This document shows positions 1 to 10,790 of a stretch of DNA of 24,875 nt, one piece after another. The translations under genes and the position numbers were made by a program. The notes beneath the pieces are model-generated. The model worked only from the letters and a program-made list of their open reading frames with translations. It had not been told where the DNA came from and made no database searches. Source of the stretch: Micractinium sp. NFX-FRZ (taxonomy: Eukaryota > Chlorophyta > Trebouxiophyceae > Chlorellales > Chlorellaceae); the NCBI GenBank assembly GCA_029339195.1, contig JAPTJF010000646.1, positions 1-24,875 of the forward strand, given 5' to 3'. Each line of letters opens with the position of its first letter. The first letter of the stretch is position 1.

Positions 1-142
1 AGACTGAAAGTCGGCCTGCGCGCAGCTTGCGGAAGAAAATGGCGTATATGATGCAACGGGAAGAGAAGCCTGGGGGGCCCTCGCACGCAGGGCATGGCAG
101 GGCTGCCGGGCAAGCAGGGCGGGGCGAGGGCAAGCCACCTGC

Positions 143-3100
143 CTAGGTATAGCGTGGGCGGTCGCACAACACATTTGGGCGCAAGCGTGCCAGCCTGTGA
201 ATGCAGTCTGTAAATGCAGTCTGATAATGCAGTCTGATAATGCAGTCTGTAAAGGCAGTCTGTAAATGCAGACACGTGTGAGCAGATGACGCCAAACCAC
301 TGAAAGGAGCGGACGAGACAGAAGGGAAACGTGCCCGGCCACACACCTGTATGTTGACGTCCAGAAAGTCGGCCACCTCCCGGCGCTGGGGGCGCCACTT
401 CTGGATCATCACGACCCGGCAGAAGCCTGCGGGGGGCGGGGGTAGCGGGGTGCAGTATATGCAGTATACTCGACAGATGACGACAGGTACAGTGGGATTG
501 CTAGGGAAGGGGCGCGCCGCTTCTGGGATCACACGATGCTGCCGGGGCGCTCCCACGCCTGCCTGCCTACCTCCACACCTGCCTGCCCATCTGCCCGCCC
601 GCCCGCCCGCCTGCCTGCCTCCCCACCTGCCTGCCTGCCTGCTCGCCTGCCCGCCCGCCTGCCTGCCTGGCCACCCACCTGCGTTGACCTCCACTCGCCC
701 GATGCCCCCGACGCGTGCCGGCACTCGCAGGACGCTGATTCCCCGGGAAAGGGTGGCTTGGGTGGCCACCGGCCTGCCGTTGGCGGTGGCAGTCAGCCGC
801 CAGATGCCGTTGTCGCGCGGGCCGGGGGGCAGCAGCTGCACCAGGAGGCAGGAGGTGCCGTTGCGGAACTCGAACGCCCGCATGAACGTCTTCCCGGGGA
901 TGCGTGAGCTCGCCGCAAACTGTAAGAGCGGGAGGGGGAGGGAGAGGGAGCGGAGGGGAGGGAGGAAGCACGGGAGGTATGCAGGGTGGGTCACTGGAGG
1001 TCATGAAGTGGGAACACGAGAGCGTTTGCCACAGACAGAGGGTCGCTCGGTGGAGGCGTAGCTGCCCCGGCGCAGCGGCTGTGCGCTGTTGCCCAGCATC
1101 TGCCCTCGCGCCCACCAGGGCTTGCAAGCAGGCCGTTGGGCGCCCACTCCGACCTCCAGCTGAAAGCCCCACCCCTTGCACATGATTGCCCACCCAAAAG
1201 AAGAAGAAAAATCCGATTTTCAGCTGAAAATGAGACAGGCACGGCGCCCACCTGCGTCCTCAGGCTAAAGCCCTGGGCCCTGCTGCCCACCAGCTCCGCC
1301 CAGCTGCCTGGCCTCCCCTGGAAGTCAAACCGGGAGCCGTCAAAGCCCTGCACCCAGAGGAGGCAAAGAGGGAGCCAAAGCAAAGGGGCGCTCGCTACGA
1401 AGGGGCACAGCAGTTCTTCTTTCAGATAAACGCCCCCTCGTTGCGCTTCAAGACCACCGGGGATGTGTGTGTGTGCATGCACCGAACAGCAGGCGGTCCA
1501 GCCCAGCCGGGCACTCGTACCTTGAAGTGTGGGTCACCCCAGCCGCTGGCCTCGCGACTGGGCTGCGGGGGCGGGCGCTTGGGCGGGGGCGGGGGGATCG
1601 CCCTGGCAGGCTGGCACCTTCCACCGGGGCAGCCACGGGGCGGGGGTGGCGGAGGGGGGGAGGAGACCCTGCCAGGCTGGCACAGTCCGCCGGGGCAGCC
1701 GCGGGGAGGCGGGAGAGGGCGAGGGGAGGGAGGCGGGGGAGGCATGGGGTGAGGGGGCGGGGGAGGGCGGGGGGAGGGCGGGGGAGGGCGAGGGGAGGGA
1801 GGCGGGGGAGGGCGGGGCGAGGGTGGGGGAGGGCGGGGAGACGGTGGAGGGGGTGGGGAGGGGGATGGAGGTGGGGGTGGGGAGGGGCTAGGCGGAGGAG
1901 GCGAGGGGCTGGGCGGAGGAGGTGAAGGGGAGGGCGGCGGGGGGGAAGGGGAGGGCGGTGGCGGGGATGGGTTGGGAGGTGGGGGCGAGGGGCTGGGTGG
2001 TGGTGGGGAGGGCTTTGGGGGAGGAGGCGAGGGGGAGGGCGGGGGAGGTGGGGAAGGGGAAGGCGGGGGTGGAGAGGGCTTAGGCGGGGGTGGCGGGGAG
2101 GGCTTTGGGGGAGGAGGCGAGGGGGAGGGCGGGGGAGGTGGGAAAGGGGAAGGCGGGGGTGGAGAGGGCTTAGGAGGTGGTGGCGGGGAGGGCTTTGGGG
2201 GAGGAGGTGGGGAAGGGGAAGGCGGGGGGGGTGAGGGCTTAGGAGGTGGGGGTGGAGAGGGGCTGGGTGGTGGCGGGGAGGGGCGAGGTGGCGGTGGCGG
2301 AGAGGGGCTGGGTGGAGGGGGGGAGGGGCTGGGGGGTGGAGGAGGTGAGGGGGAAGGCGGGGGTGGGGATGGTTTCGGGGGTGGTGGGGAGGGCCTCGGA
2401 GGCGGGGGTGGAGATGGGCTTGGTGGTGGTGGGGAGGGGCGAGGTGGTGGTGGCGGAGAGGGGCTGGGGGGTGGAGGAGGGGAGGGGGATGGCGGGGGTG
2501 GGGAGGGTTTGGGAGGAGGCGGCGGAGAGGGGCTCGGTGGCGGGTTCGGAGGGGCAATCTGCGCTCAGCATTGGGGTAGAGCGGGCACTTAGTGCAGCAC
2601 TTGGGCCAGCGGCGCACCTTCCCCCCCAGCACACCCACTTTTGGTTGGTTTGTCCGACCTAGCGGTGCCGGCAAGGGGAGATAGAGTGCGGCACATCAAG
2701 GCGTCAAGAGTCAAGCGCTGGTCCGGCCTGGCAGTCCTGCCAGGTGTGCTGACCTGGAGCTGACCTGGCGGCCCTGGCTGAGGTGGCACGCCTCCCTGCC
2801 ACTGCCCCCCCTAGTCATTCAGTGACAGCCCAGGCAGCATGGGTCTCACCACATCCAGCGAGGCCCCCGCCCGCTTGCTGATGTCGCCGCCGCTGGCGTA
2901 GAGGCAGGTGAAGTAGCGGAAGGTCTGGGGAGGGGTGACCAGGGCGTTCTGCAGGTCAAACACGTAGGTGGCTGCAGGAGGGGGGGGAGGGAGGGAGGGA
3001 GGGAGGGAAAGAGGGCCAAGGGCAGGAAGGTCGAAGCAGAAATTGAGGGAGAGGCCCTGTTATTGCGCACATGCAAGCGGAGGGCCACGGCCAGGCAGCT

Positions 3101-6100
3101 GCACTGCCAGGCCAGAGCTGACCCCCTGCATGCAGCATACAGCAGGCCTTCTGGTGTGATCATGATGCATGGGTTGTGATGAGGCCATCCAAGCTTAACC
3201 AGATACCGGAACCCGCACGTACACACCGACGTAATGGGTCCCATTGAAGGTCACATTTTCTGCAGGAGCACGTAGGGGTTGGAAGGGACAACGTTATGCA
3301 GATACGGGCACGGAGCGCTTGGGGTTTGCTCAACTGCTAGCTGGGTGATGGGTCAGCACGTCTGGCGGGCTGGTCGCTCGGCGTGTCGTGCACGCCGTGC
3401 AGTGCACCCCACAGCATGCTGTAGAGTACCTCGGCACGTCGAGAGTGCTTGCCGAGAGTGCACATGCTGTGCATGCCTTGCGCATGCTGTGCATGCCTTG
3501 CGACTGTCATGCGAGCCATGTGGGCCACACCTCCCCGACCCTGCACAACCCTACGTGTCCTGCAAGCCACACGGGCCCACCCCCCGGACCGGCACCAGCC
3601 GATGCCGAGTCACCCACCCGGCTGCAGCAGCGGCACATCCGGGTCGTAGTTCGTATTTACACATATATCGGAGCCGGGGGGGTTGCCACAGATCAGGACC
3701 TGCAAAGCCAAGGTGGGATGGATGAAGGGAGAGGGGCGGGGGAGGCCGAGTCCAGAAGGTGGGAAGCAGGCAGGTGTTGCAGGCTGGCGGGGTGTGAGAT
3801 GTGAGGGTGCCTGAAGCACATGCAGCCTTCTGCAGTAGCTGGCGTGGCAGCCCAGCAGCTGCCAAGCCAAGCTCTTCAGCTAGCCGCTTGCCCCTGCTGC
3901 CCGTGCTTTGAAGCAGGCAGGCAGAGCGCTCCCTGTATTGGGCATCCCCTTCTGTGCCACTCAGCATGTTTGCACATCCGACAGCAACCAGGGCACCGCC
4001 TATGGCAGCAGGCAGGGCACCCGCCTATGGCAGCAGGCAAACAGGGCACCGCCTGTGGCAGCAAGCAGGGCACCTGCCCGTCCCATCAAGCAGGGCACCC
4101 GTTTGTGGCAGCCCTTACCGCACCTGAGCGGGCCATGACTGGACCTCATTTGAAGCGTACTGCCCGCCAACCTCGCAGGTGGCTGTGACCTGCGGGTGGG
4201 AAAATGAAATGCAAGGCAAAGCAGCAGTTGAGCAGGCCAGCAATGGGGGCATCGCAGCGGCACAGCCGGGGGGGGGCGGTTGAGCAACGCTGGCGATGCC
4301 ATTGGGCAGGCACTCACTGGCACCACGTTGCCTGGCCCGGCGTAGATCACACCCAGCACTGGGTCGAGGAAGGGTGAGTCGATGGTGGCGACAGCCAGCC
4401 CGCCAAAGAACTCGGTTGGAGGCGGGGGCGGGGGGGTGGGTGGGGAGGGCGGAGGGACGGGAGGGGGAGGGCCGGGGAGGGGCCGGTCCTGCAGGCATGA
4501 GACGGGGGCGGGGTGGGGCGGGGCGCGCGGGTGGAGGAAACAGAAGGCGGCTCCCCAGCTGCTGTCTGACACTAGACAACACAATCTTTCCCTAGCATTG
4601 TTGCAGCTGATCACGCCCTGCAGCTGTGGCAACCTTGGACGCCGCCGTCCCCTGTGTTTGCTGCCTGCCTGCCTGCCCTCCCTGCCCCCCTGCCTCGTCC
4701 CCACCAGTGTGCAGGGGGCTGCCGCCTGGGGTTGCCCCCCCGCCTCACCAGTGTGAAGCTGGCAGCGGCGCGGTCCTGGGCGCGCGTGGCGTTGGCGCCG
4801 CACAGGTAGTAGCATCTGAGGTAGTAGTAGGTCAGGGAGCCCTGCCGAGACAGGGGCGAGGGCAGGGTGGGGAGGAGAACCTTGGACGTGGGGCGGGGAG
4901 GATTTGAACCTTGGAGAGGGGGTGGGCCGCCGGGGGGCTGCCAGCAGGGCACGCAGTGCCTGGGTCAGCCAGTGGTGTGCGCCCTCAACCCGCGCCATCA
5001 TTTCGACAGAGGCGCGCGATGGGGCGCTGGACAACTGTGCCTCCTGCGTGAGGTGAGGTGAGCTGTGGTGTAGGGCGTAGGGCCTTGCACAGAGTGGGTG
5101 AGGTGGCCCACAATTTTTTTTGTTTTCAAAAAAAGTTTGTTTTCATTTTTATTATGGATAAAACATCGATGGATAAAACATCCAAAAGCTTTTTGTCACT
5201 CTTTTGGTTGGGTGGACACCTCACATTGGGCCTGGGTGGGGAGCAGATGCTGCGCTGCGGCATGCATGCTGCTGAGGCAGCAGCTGCCCTGCACCTTCCA
5301 TGCGTCGGCGATGGTGGCCGCGTAGGTGGACACATAGCGGGAGTTGGCGTAGGTCACCGCCCCTGCAGGGCAGGGGGTGTCCAGCACGCACAGGCGGGTG
5401 CTTACATGTATGCCGCAAGTCAGGATGAGCTTGCTGTCATGGCGCCGATGTGAGTTATGCAGCAAAGGCTCAGGGATCATCACGGCGCAGCCAGCCCTGC
5501 GAGCGCTGGTCAAGCTAGCGCAGGTCGAGCAGGCCAGGTTGGCGGGTCATGCATGCGCCCTGCAACGACCCATCCCGCCCTCGCCCAGCTGCAGCCCATC
5601 CCATCCCGGCCCAGCTGTACCCCTGCCCCACCCCGCTCAGCCCCGCCCTGCCCGCCCAGCTGCAGCCCCGCCCAGCCCCAGGCCCGCCCCTGGGCGCACC
5701 TTGGGGCTGCAGGATGCAGGGCGGGGAGCCGCAGGTGCCGGGTGTGTCTTGGAACCCTAGCAGGTTGTCGTTGTTGCAGGGCGTGGTGCCGCACACCGCC
5801 AGCTGCGCGCGCCAGCGGTTGGGGTCGGTGGAGGCGCCGGTGCCGGAGACGGTGCAGGTGGTGGTGAACTGCATGCAGGGCGGGGCGGGTGAGGAGGGTG
5901 TGCCAGAGGGGTGTGCTTAATCTTACGCGCAGCGGGCGGAAGCTGCAGGGATCGGACATCGTGTGCATGCAGGTGGCTGCAAGAGCGCACGCTTGAGGGC
6001 CGACATGTGGGGGAGTGGGGATGGGAAGGGTGGGAGACGCCGATGAGGGCTGCAGGATGCCTTAGGGCACATTATTGGCATTAATAACGCACCACCAGCT

Positions 6101-6794
6101 GCCGCCGCAAGCTGGCCATGCCAGGCTGGGGTGTCAAAGAGCAGGCTGCTGGGATTGAACATTCGCAGGGCAGGGCAGGCGTGGGGCAGGGCCGGGCGGG
6201 CAGGGCAGGGCAGGCGCTCGTCTCACGGTGAAGGTGTTGGTGAAGTCGGGGCGGTACCTCCCTGCGGGGGTGGGGTGGGGTGGAGTATGGAAGCGGCTTC
6301 ACGGTGTGCACCAAGCAGTTAGTGCCTGAGGGAGTTACCTCCAAGCCCAGGCGAGGCCAACCACGAGTTCAGCAGATGTGGCGCACTGCACAGTGTGGGG
6401 CCAACGGCTGCCTCCCATTGCCCTGGGCGACCCCCAGGCTGGGGTGTGCAGCGCCTGTGATGGCGCCCACTCAAAAGCAGTGCCTGGGACTCACCCTAAC
6501 GATGAAGCAGCCCCCAGGCCCAGGCCTGCGCCCGCCAAGGAGCTGGCAGTGCTAGCGTGGCGGAGCTGCAGCTGGCGGGCAGCTGCCTGCACAACTTCTG
6601 TGGGATACTGGCCCGCCCACACCTGCCCCCCTTTACTCACCGCCCACAAAAGTGCTGGTGCTCAGGGAGAGGACGCCGGTGCCGAAGACGACTTGCCCAG
6701 GGTCGTTGCACACCTGGGCCTGCGCTGCAGAGGGCAGCAGCGCCAGCAGCAGGGCTGCGGCGACTGTCGCGGCTCCCGGCGCTCTGGACCACAT
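143..6794 (-). CDS. Gene A: secreted Cys-rich, Pro/Ser-rich protein with vWF type-D-like domain, 3' end missing
   Basis: Probable extracellular matrix or cell-wall glycoprotein; no substrate is known. Exons (high to low): 6794-6641, 6261-6227, 5976-5927, 5868-5700, 5362-5295, 4841-4749, 4410-4318, 4189-4124, 3699-3618, 3259-3227, 2971-2850, 2558-1521, 1347-1252, 919-679, 426-347; about 806 codons. The start is the only ATG before a signal peptide (MWSRAPG, Ala/Leu core, ending SAAQA). A Cys-rich N-terminal part follows, with probable N-glycosylation sites (NVT, NGT), then about 320 residues of Pro/Ser linker, then GWGDPHFK and GFDGSRFDFQG, which resemble the opening of vWF type-D domains, and a conserved tail (KWRPQRREVADFLDVNI). 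The last exon is lost beyond position 1 unless intron 15 is read through to the stop at 143. Exon 2 to 3 does not keep phase, so a micro-exon may be missing there. The exon at 4410 uses a GAG acceptor. Gene F is its paralogue. Family assignment is by motif only. Confidence 0.82.
203..271. repeat. 13-bp minisatellite, five copies
   Basis: The unit gcagtctgtaaat, with a gataat variant, begins at 203, 216, 229, 242 and 255. It lies in the presumed intron 15 of gene A, about 75 nt after the donor on the coding strand. Since 13 is not a multiple of three, successive copies change frame. Confidence 0.9.
553..678. repeat. (GGCA)n/(TGCC)n-type repeat after a 5' splice site
   Basis: Imperfect tetranucleotide tract, tgcc/cgcc on the plus strand. 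On the coding strand of gene A it starts directly after the donor GTGGGT of the exon ending at 679 and fills about half of that intron. Confidence 0.85.
1521..2558 (-). other. Pro/Ser-rich linker exon of gene A
   Basis: One 1038-base exon, 346 codons, open in the frame that joins the conserved ATT start (after GAGCGCAG) to GWGDPHFK. It encodes SPSPPPPP, PKPSPPPPP and PRPSPPPP blocks, as in hydroxyproline-rich glycoproteins (pherophorin/extensin-like linkers), so Hyp formation and O-glycosylation are likely but inferred. Near its C-terminal end a 22-residue unit carrying RGCPGG-x-CQP occurs twice, 66 bases apart. The coding frame lacks an ATG for most of its length. The Gly-rich frame on the plus strand is only its complement. 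Confidence 0.85.
3462..3501. repeat. 20-bp direct repeat, two copies
   Basis: The unit catgctgtgcatgccttgc is present at 3462-3481 and 3482-3501 with one difference. It lies in the gene A intron between the exons ending at 3618 and starting at 3259. Confidence 0.85.
3985..4112. repeat. About 25-30 bp tandem repeat, four to five diverged copies
   Basis: Plus-strand units read approximately cagggcaccgcctatggcag. On the coding strand the array begins about 12 nt after the donor of the gene A exon ending at 4124, and copies contain AGGCGGTGCC strings that resemble donors. Confidence 0.8.
5109..5212. other. AT-rich island inside a gene A intron
   Basis: About 100 strongly AT-rich bases in otherwise GC-rich DNA, in the intron between exons 5362-5295 and 4841-4749. 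It includes long T and A runs near 5112-5135 and a 15-bp tandem pair at 5154-5168 and 5169-5183 (14 of 15 identical). No coding capacity was recognised. It may be an inserted element or organelle-derived DNA; nothing seen decides between these. Confidence 0.7.
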
Positions 6795-7736
6795 GCTCGC
6801 CTGGAGCAGGTTTAACGCCAGTGCGGCTTCACGCACGCGCCTGCAGGTTTAAAGGGACGCCCTGGGCTCAGGAGGGGTCAGCAGAGGGCGAACAAGCCCG
6901 AGTGCCTGGTGCATAGGAGCAGGCTGGGGGGCAGTGGGCCAGGCACTGGCCTCGGGCAGCACGTATGCATACGCCCTTGCACCTGCTCACTTGATTGTGC
7001 TGCGCTGCCAAGACTGCTTAAGCAGCGCGAGAGGAGAGGGATTGTCGTGAACAAGATGCGAACGATGGGTCCCCCGCATTTGAAGCAATTATGCAGGTAC
7101 TGGTACTGGCTGAGGGGGCACAGCAGCTGGTAGGTGGCGGTAGCTGCCTGAGGGGGGGGGGGGGGGAGGGCTGCCCCTGCCCCATATGGTTCGTCATGCC
7201 TGCATGCCAATGGTCTCCAGGTGCCGTCGATGGGGAGGAATGGCGGGCCAGGTACCCAGCCATGCAGTCGTGTGGCTGGCACGCCGCCGGCGCGCCCGCT
7301 CAAATGCCTCCGGTTGGAGCTGCCCCCAACACTCGCCGGGGGTCCCCGGGTCGCACACACCTCCCACCCTCTCCCACAGCCACAAGCCTCCCCCGGCCCG
7401 CACATGCATGCCCCCTTCAGCTGCCCCTCCGGTGGTCCAACCAGGCCATGGCCACCTGCGGCCAGCCCCACCGCAGCTGCACACACACGGTATCTTGGTC
7501 GATCTCAAGACACGGGGGGCGGCGCTTTTGCGCTGCAAGCGACAGCGCACACCAACTCGCCTCCAATGCCAGCTGGCTGGCTGGCTAGCTGAGGCTGGGC
7601 ATGAACGGCTCAGCCAAAAGCGGGCTGGCTGGCTTGGAAGGCAACCAGGATACCCCCGCCGGCTTGCCCCCTCTCGCCTGACTAGTTTGATTAGACCCAA
7701 CATAACCCGACTCAGGGTGGTGTGTTTGAGGAGGCT
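6795..7736 (-). promoter_or_regulatory. Upstream region of gene A
   Basis: No gene was recognised here. It must hold the gene A promoter and 5' UTR and separates A from the 3' end of gene B. A run of about 15 G lies near 7152-7166. No convincing TATA box was found, and the transcription start cannot be placed. Confidence 0.4.
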
Positions 7737-7741
7737 TTACA
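7737..7741 (-). terminator. TGTAA polyadenylation signal of gene B
   Basis: TTACA on the plus strand reads TGTAA on the coding strand. It is the first TGTAA after the gene B stop and implies a 3' UTR of about 600 nt (8339 to about 7720), in which nothing else was recognised. Confidence 0.6.
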
Positions 7742-8339
7742 TACAATGTGGGCGCTGAGGAGCAAGGGGGTGGGCGGTTTGGCCCTAACACTGCGTGCGC
7801 TGCTGGTACATGCTTTGGGTGCTAGGTAGGTACTGAGGTAGGTAAGTAGGAAGGTGGTGCGGGCGAGCACCAAAGGAAGGGGGAAGAAAGAGGATGCAGT
7901 GTTGGGGTTGTAACGACGGCGAGTTGTTGCAACTGGCATGCAACACAAGGGAAAGCGGCGGGGTCGGCGATTGGTGTGGTAAAGAGGTGAGGCACGAGCA
8001 GGCAGGGGCAAGCACGAGGGGAGAGCAGGGAGCAGGGCATGCATGTGTGGATGTCGTCGCATCGCACGAGCGGCTGCAAAGATGGGTTGGCTATTCATGT
8101 GGCGCGCGGGTGTGCAAGTGTCGTTGGCATTGTCTTGTGACAAGCGCTGGTTGCTGCAGCCAGGCACCGCTGGCTGGGAGGGCGGCCAGCGGCAGTGCAA
8201 ATGAAAGAGGGGCGACCTACTAGGCAGGTGGGGCTAGCCAGGGCAGTGGCTGCCTTGTGGAACATCCAGGGCAGGCTGCTGGGAGTGCTGGCTGACCCAC
8301 CAGAGAGCACAAGCTGCCAGAGGCCGCTGGGCCGCTTGC

Positions 8340-10500
8340 TCACTGCACCACGGTGGGTGCCAGCGTCCACGCAACGGCAGACTGGGCCGCTTGCAGGCAG
8401 CGCCGGCAGCCGGCATCCAGGCCTGGCATGATGCAGTCGCTGGGCAGCGGGGCGGCGGGCGCTGCTGAGCTGGCGGCAGGCCCTGCTGAGCTGGCGGCCG
8501 GGCGAGGGCTGCTGAGCTGGCGCACGCGCGCGCGCTCCAAGCGGGCCCCCACGCTTTGGCCAGCAACTGCGGGTAGGGGCGGGGAGGAAGCGGGGGGAGG
8601 GGCAAGTAAGCGGGCAGAGTGGGGAGAGCAACAGCAGCTGAAGCCATGGGTTGCTCGCTCACTTGCGTCCGCCAACAGGGACGGCCGACATCGGCCCGAA
8701 CTGGCAGCAACAGCATGCTTCAGACAAACCCAGCTGCGCAGCCCCCAACTCATACATGCGCCCGCCACCGTCAGCAGGATGGCCCACTTGTTGAATCATT
8801 GCCTCCCTTCCCTCCTCACAGCATGCAGTACAAGAAACCATGCCAGCTGCGCACCCCCCCAACTCACTTGCGCCCGCCACCGTCAGCAGGATGGCCCACT
8901 TCGGCATGAGCACGGCCTTGCGCAGCATCGCCACAAATGGGATGGTGGCATGCACCGCCAGGAACCACTGGGGGGAGAACTTGCGGGTGTGCTCGCGCCA
9001 GGCGCCGCAGGGCAGGTTGGCGGCGATGGCGGTGGCGCTCATGGCCAGGGCCCTGCAGAGGGGGCGACGAGAGGAAGGGAGATGGGGAGGCAGGTTGGGA
9101 ACACCGGCTGTGGCGCTTTTGACCAAGAGAACAGCAGGCCGGGGAGGGGAAAGCCACAAGCAGGTCCTGGGCCAGCACGACGCTGCCCCCTGCGACACCA
9201 AAGAGGCAGAGCAGCCAGCTCACGCCCGCCCGACGCCAGCACCGGGACGCAGCGTGCACACCCTGGCGCAGCGTGCGCAGCATGCACACCCTAGCGCAGC
9301 GTGCAAACCCTAGCGCAACGTGCGCAGCGTGCAAACCGTAGCGCAGCATGCAAACCCTAGCGCAGCGTGCGCAGCGCACCTGATGGGGAGCGCCTGAGGG
9401 CGCAGGTCCTTCACAGGCTTTAGGGCAGCGATGGCAGCCCGCATCTTGATAATTGGGGTGGGGCACTGCAGGTGGCCGCTGGCCGTCAGTGGGATCAGCC
9501 CCCCAAACACCTGCCCCCACCCGTGGTGCTTGGCTGGCTGGCCGTGGCTGCCGCCACCGTGGCGCAGGCGCGCCTTGCCCGAGCCTGCACCACCGGGGGA
9601 GGACACCCCTGGGCTTCTACTGCTGCTGCTGGTGCTGGCTGCGTTGGCGCGGCCTGCGGTGCCGCTGCCGCCGGCGCCAGGCCCCGGACCGCCGGCCCTG
9701 CTGCTGCTGCCGCTGCCGCTGCTGCTGGTGCCTGGGTCTGCGGGTTTGCGTTGCTGCTGCTGCGAGCGCTGCTTCTTGGCACGCGGCGGGCGGGAGAAGA
9801 GCTGCCCAGGGTCCGGCTGCACACAAGTGGGAACAGGCAGGGAGGAGGAAGGCGCGGCAAGCAAGGTAACTGCCGAGCAGCTGTACACTAGCGTAGCAAC
9901 GCACGCCAACATCCCAAGCAACTCTGCCGGCTCTACACATGCAGCCATGCCTGGTAGGACCCATCAGGTGGCTCGAAGGCACACGATAGCAGGTTGCAAA
10001 TTGGCGGCCAGAAGGGGGCAAGTACTCACCAGGAAGCCGAAACCGGACAGGCTCATGGATGCAAAGGGTGCTCCCGCCAGTGCACGTGGTGCCGCCACTG
10101 CCGCCGTCGTGCCGCTGCGCGCGCAGGGCTGAGCTACCGTGATGTTGCTGCTGCTGGTATCAGCGCTAGATGCCACTGCTGCCAAATGGGCTGCCCGTTG
10201 TTGGAAGGGGCAGCCGCTGCTGGCGCCAGAAGTGGGGGCTGCCGGCGCCGCCGCTGGCGGGCGAGCACCGGCGTCGGTCTCGCCAAAGCGCTTGAGCGGA
10301 ACCACGCCGCGCGGCCCGTGGAACAGTCTGAGCGTGGCGGCAAAGCTGCTAAGCCCGTCCTCCAACAGTAGGGGCCCCGCCGACGCGTTGGCGAACGGGT
10401 TCTGGGCCAGGTTGCGGGCGTAGGCCTCCCCCTGCGCCGCCTGCACCCTCTTGAGGAAGGGGCAGGCCTGCATAGCGGCTCCGAGGGGGTCGGGCGCCAT
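8340..10500 (-). CDS. Gene B: conserved green-lineage-type protein of unknown function, 391 aa
   Basis: Four exons: 10500-10030, 9816-9380, 9052-8868, 8422-8340. All phases agree, giving 392 codons with TGA at 8342-8340. Exon 1 starts MAPDPLGAAMQACPFLKRV and has a second CPF motif at Cys97 (first at Cys12). Exon 2 begins with a basic PPRAKKQR stretch, then a Gln/Ser/Gly/Ala-rich low-complexity region, then a helix-like part (MRAAIAALKPVKDL). Exon 3 is the most conserved-looking part: NLPCGAWREHTRKFSPQWF, then a hydrophobic stretch (FLAVHATIPFVAMLRKAVLM, AILLTVAGA), so a membrane association is possible. I recall similar WREHT...KFS segments in plant proteins but cannot name the family. The short last exon (LDAGCRRC...) rests on splice phase alone and is the weakest part. 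The gene diverges from gene C. Confidence 0.78.
8730..8901. repeat. About 60-bp direct repeat duplicating an exon end
   Basis: 8730-8790 and 8843-8901 are nearly identical. The second copy holds the last 33 bases of gene B exon 3, its donor and adjoining intron; the first lies farther into the intron. The donor in the intron copy reads GTATGA instead of GTGAGT. Confidence 0.88.
9245..9379. repeat. About 20-bp tandem repeat after the donor of gene B exon 2
   Basis: Units such as gcgcagcgtgcaaaccctag recur about five times with variation. On the coding strand the array starts at the donor GTGCGC itself. Several copies contain AAACCCTA, the plant telobox core, but there is no telomeric tandem array. 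Confidence 0.82.
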
Positions 10501-10790
10501 GGTTGGCAAGGGTCGGGGAGCGAGAAGGCGGTGGGGTTGGCGGTGCGCTAAAGTGGGAACCCCACGACCTCACAGATGATCAGCGATCACAGGTTGGGAG
10601 GCAGTTCTGGCGGTCTGACTTTGAGCCGCGGAGGGCTCTTTTCGGTGAGAAGAAGGTGACTCAGATGAATGAGCGTGCAGGGAAGGCCCAAACCCATTTC
10701 GATTAGGCCTATCGCATTCGTTTCCCATTCCTGAACAGGGCGGGCTAGCCAGCTTTGTTGCAGGGCCCCGCCGACTTGCTCGGTCTGAGC
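10501..10790. promoter_or_regulatory. Divergent promoter region between genes B and C
   Basis: The ATG codons of B (minus) and C (plus) are only 290 bases apart and face away from each other, so both promoters and 5' UTRs must share this stretch. No TATA box was seen. A bidirectional promoter is inferred from geometry alone. Confidence 0.55.

Noticed and set aside
553..678. Repeat arrays as CRISPR
   Set aside because: Short simple units without constant repeat/variable spacer alternation, inside introns of a eukaryotic genome.
1972..2592. Plus-strand Gly-rich open frame of 206 codons (also 23178-23954)
   Set aside because: Complement of the Pro/Ser linkers of genes A and F. The minus strand has matching splice sites and conserved domains on both sides.
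6633..6836. Upstream start for gene A at 6836
   Set aside because: The codon there is GTG; the first ATG is at 6794 and sits right before the signal peptide.
9245..9379. AAACCCTA-containing repeats as an internal telomere tract
   Set aside because: The telobox core is embedded in a longer GC-rich unit and never occurs head to tail.
10755..10790. Upstream start for gene C at 10755
   Set aside because: The codon is TTG. The ATG at 10791 gives a normal transit peptide.
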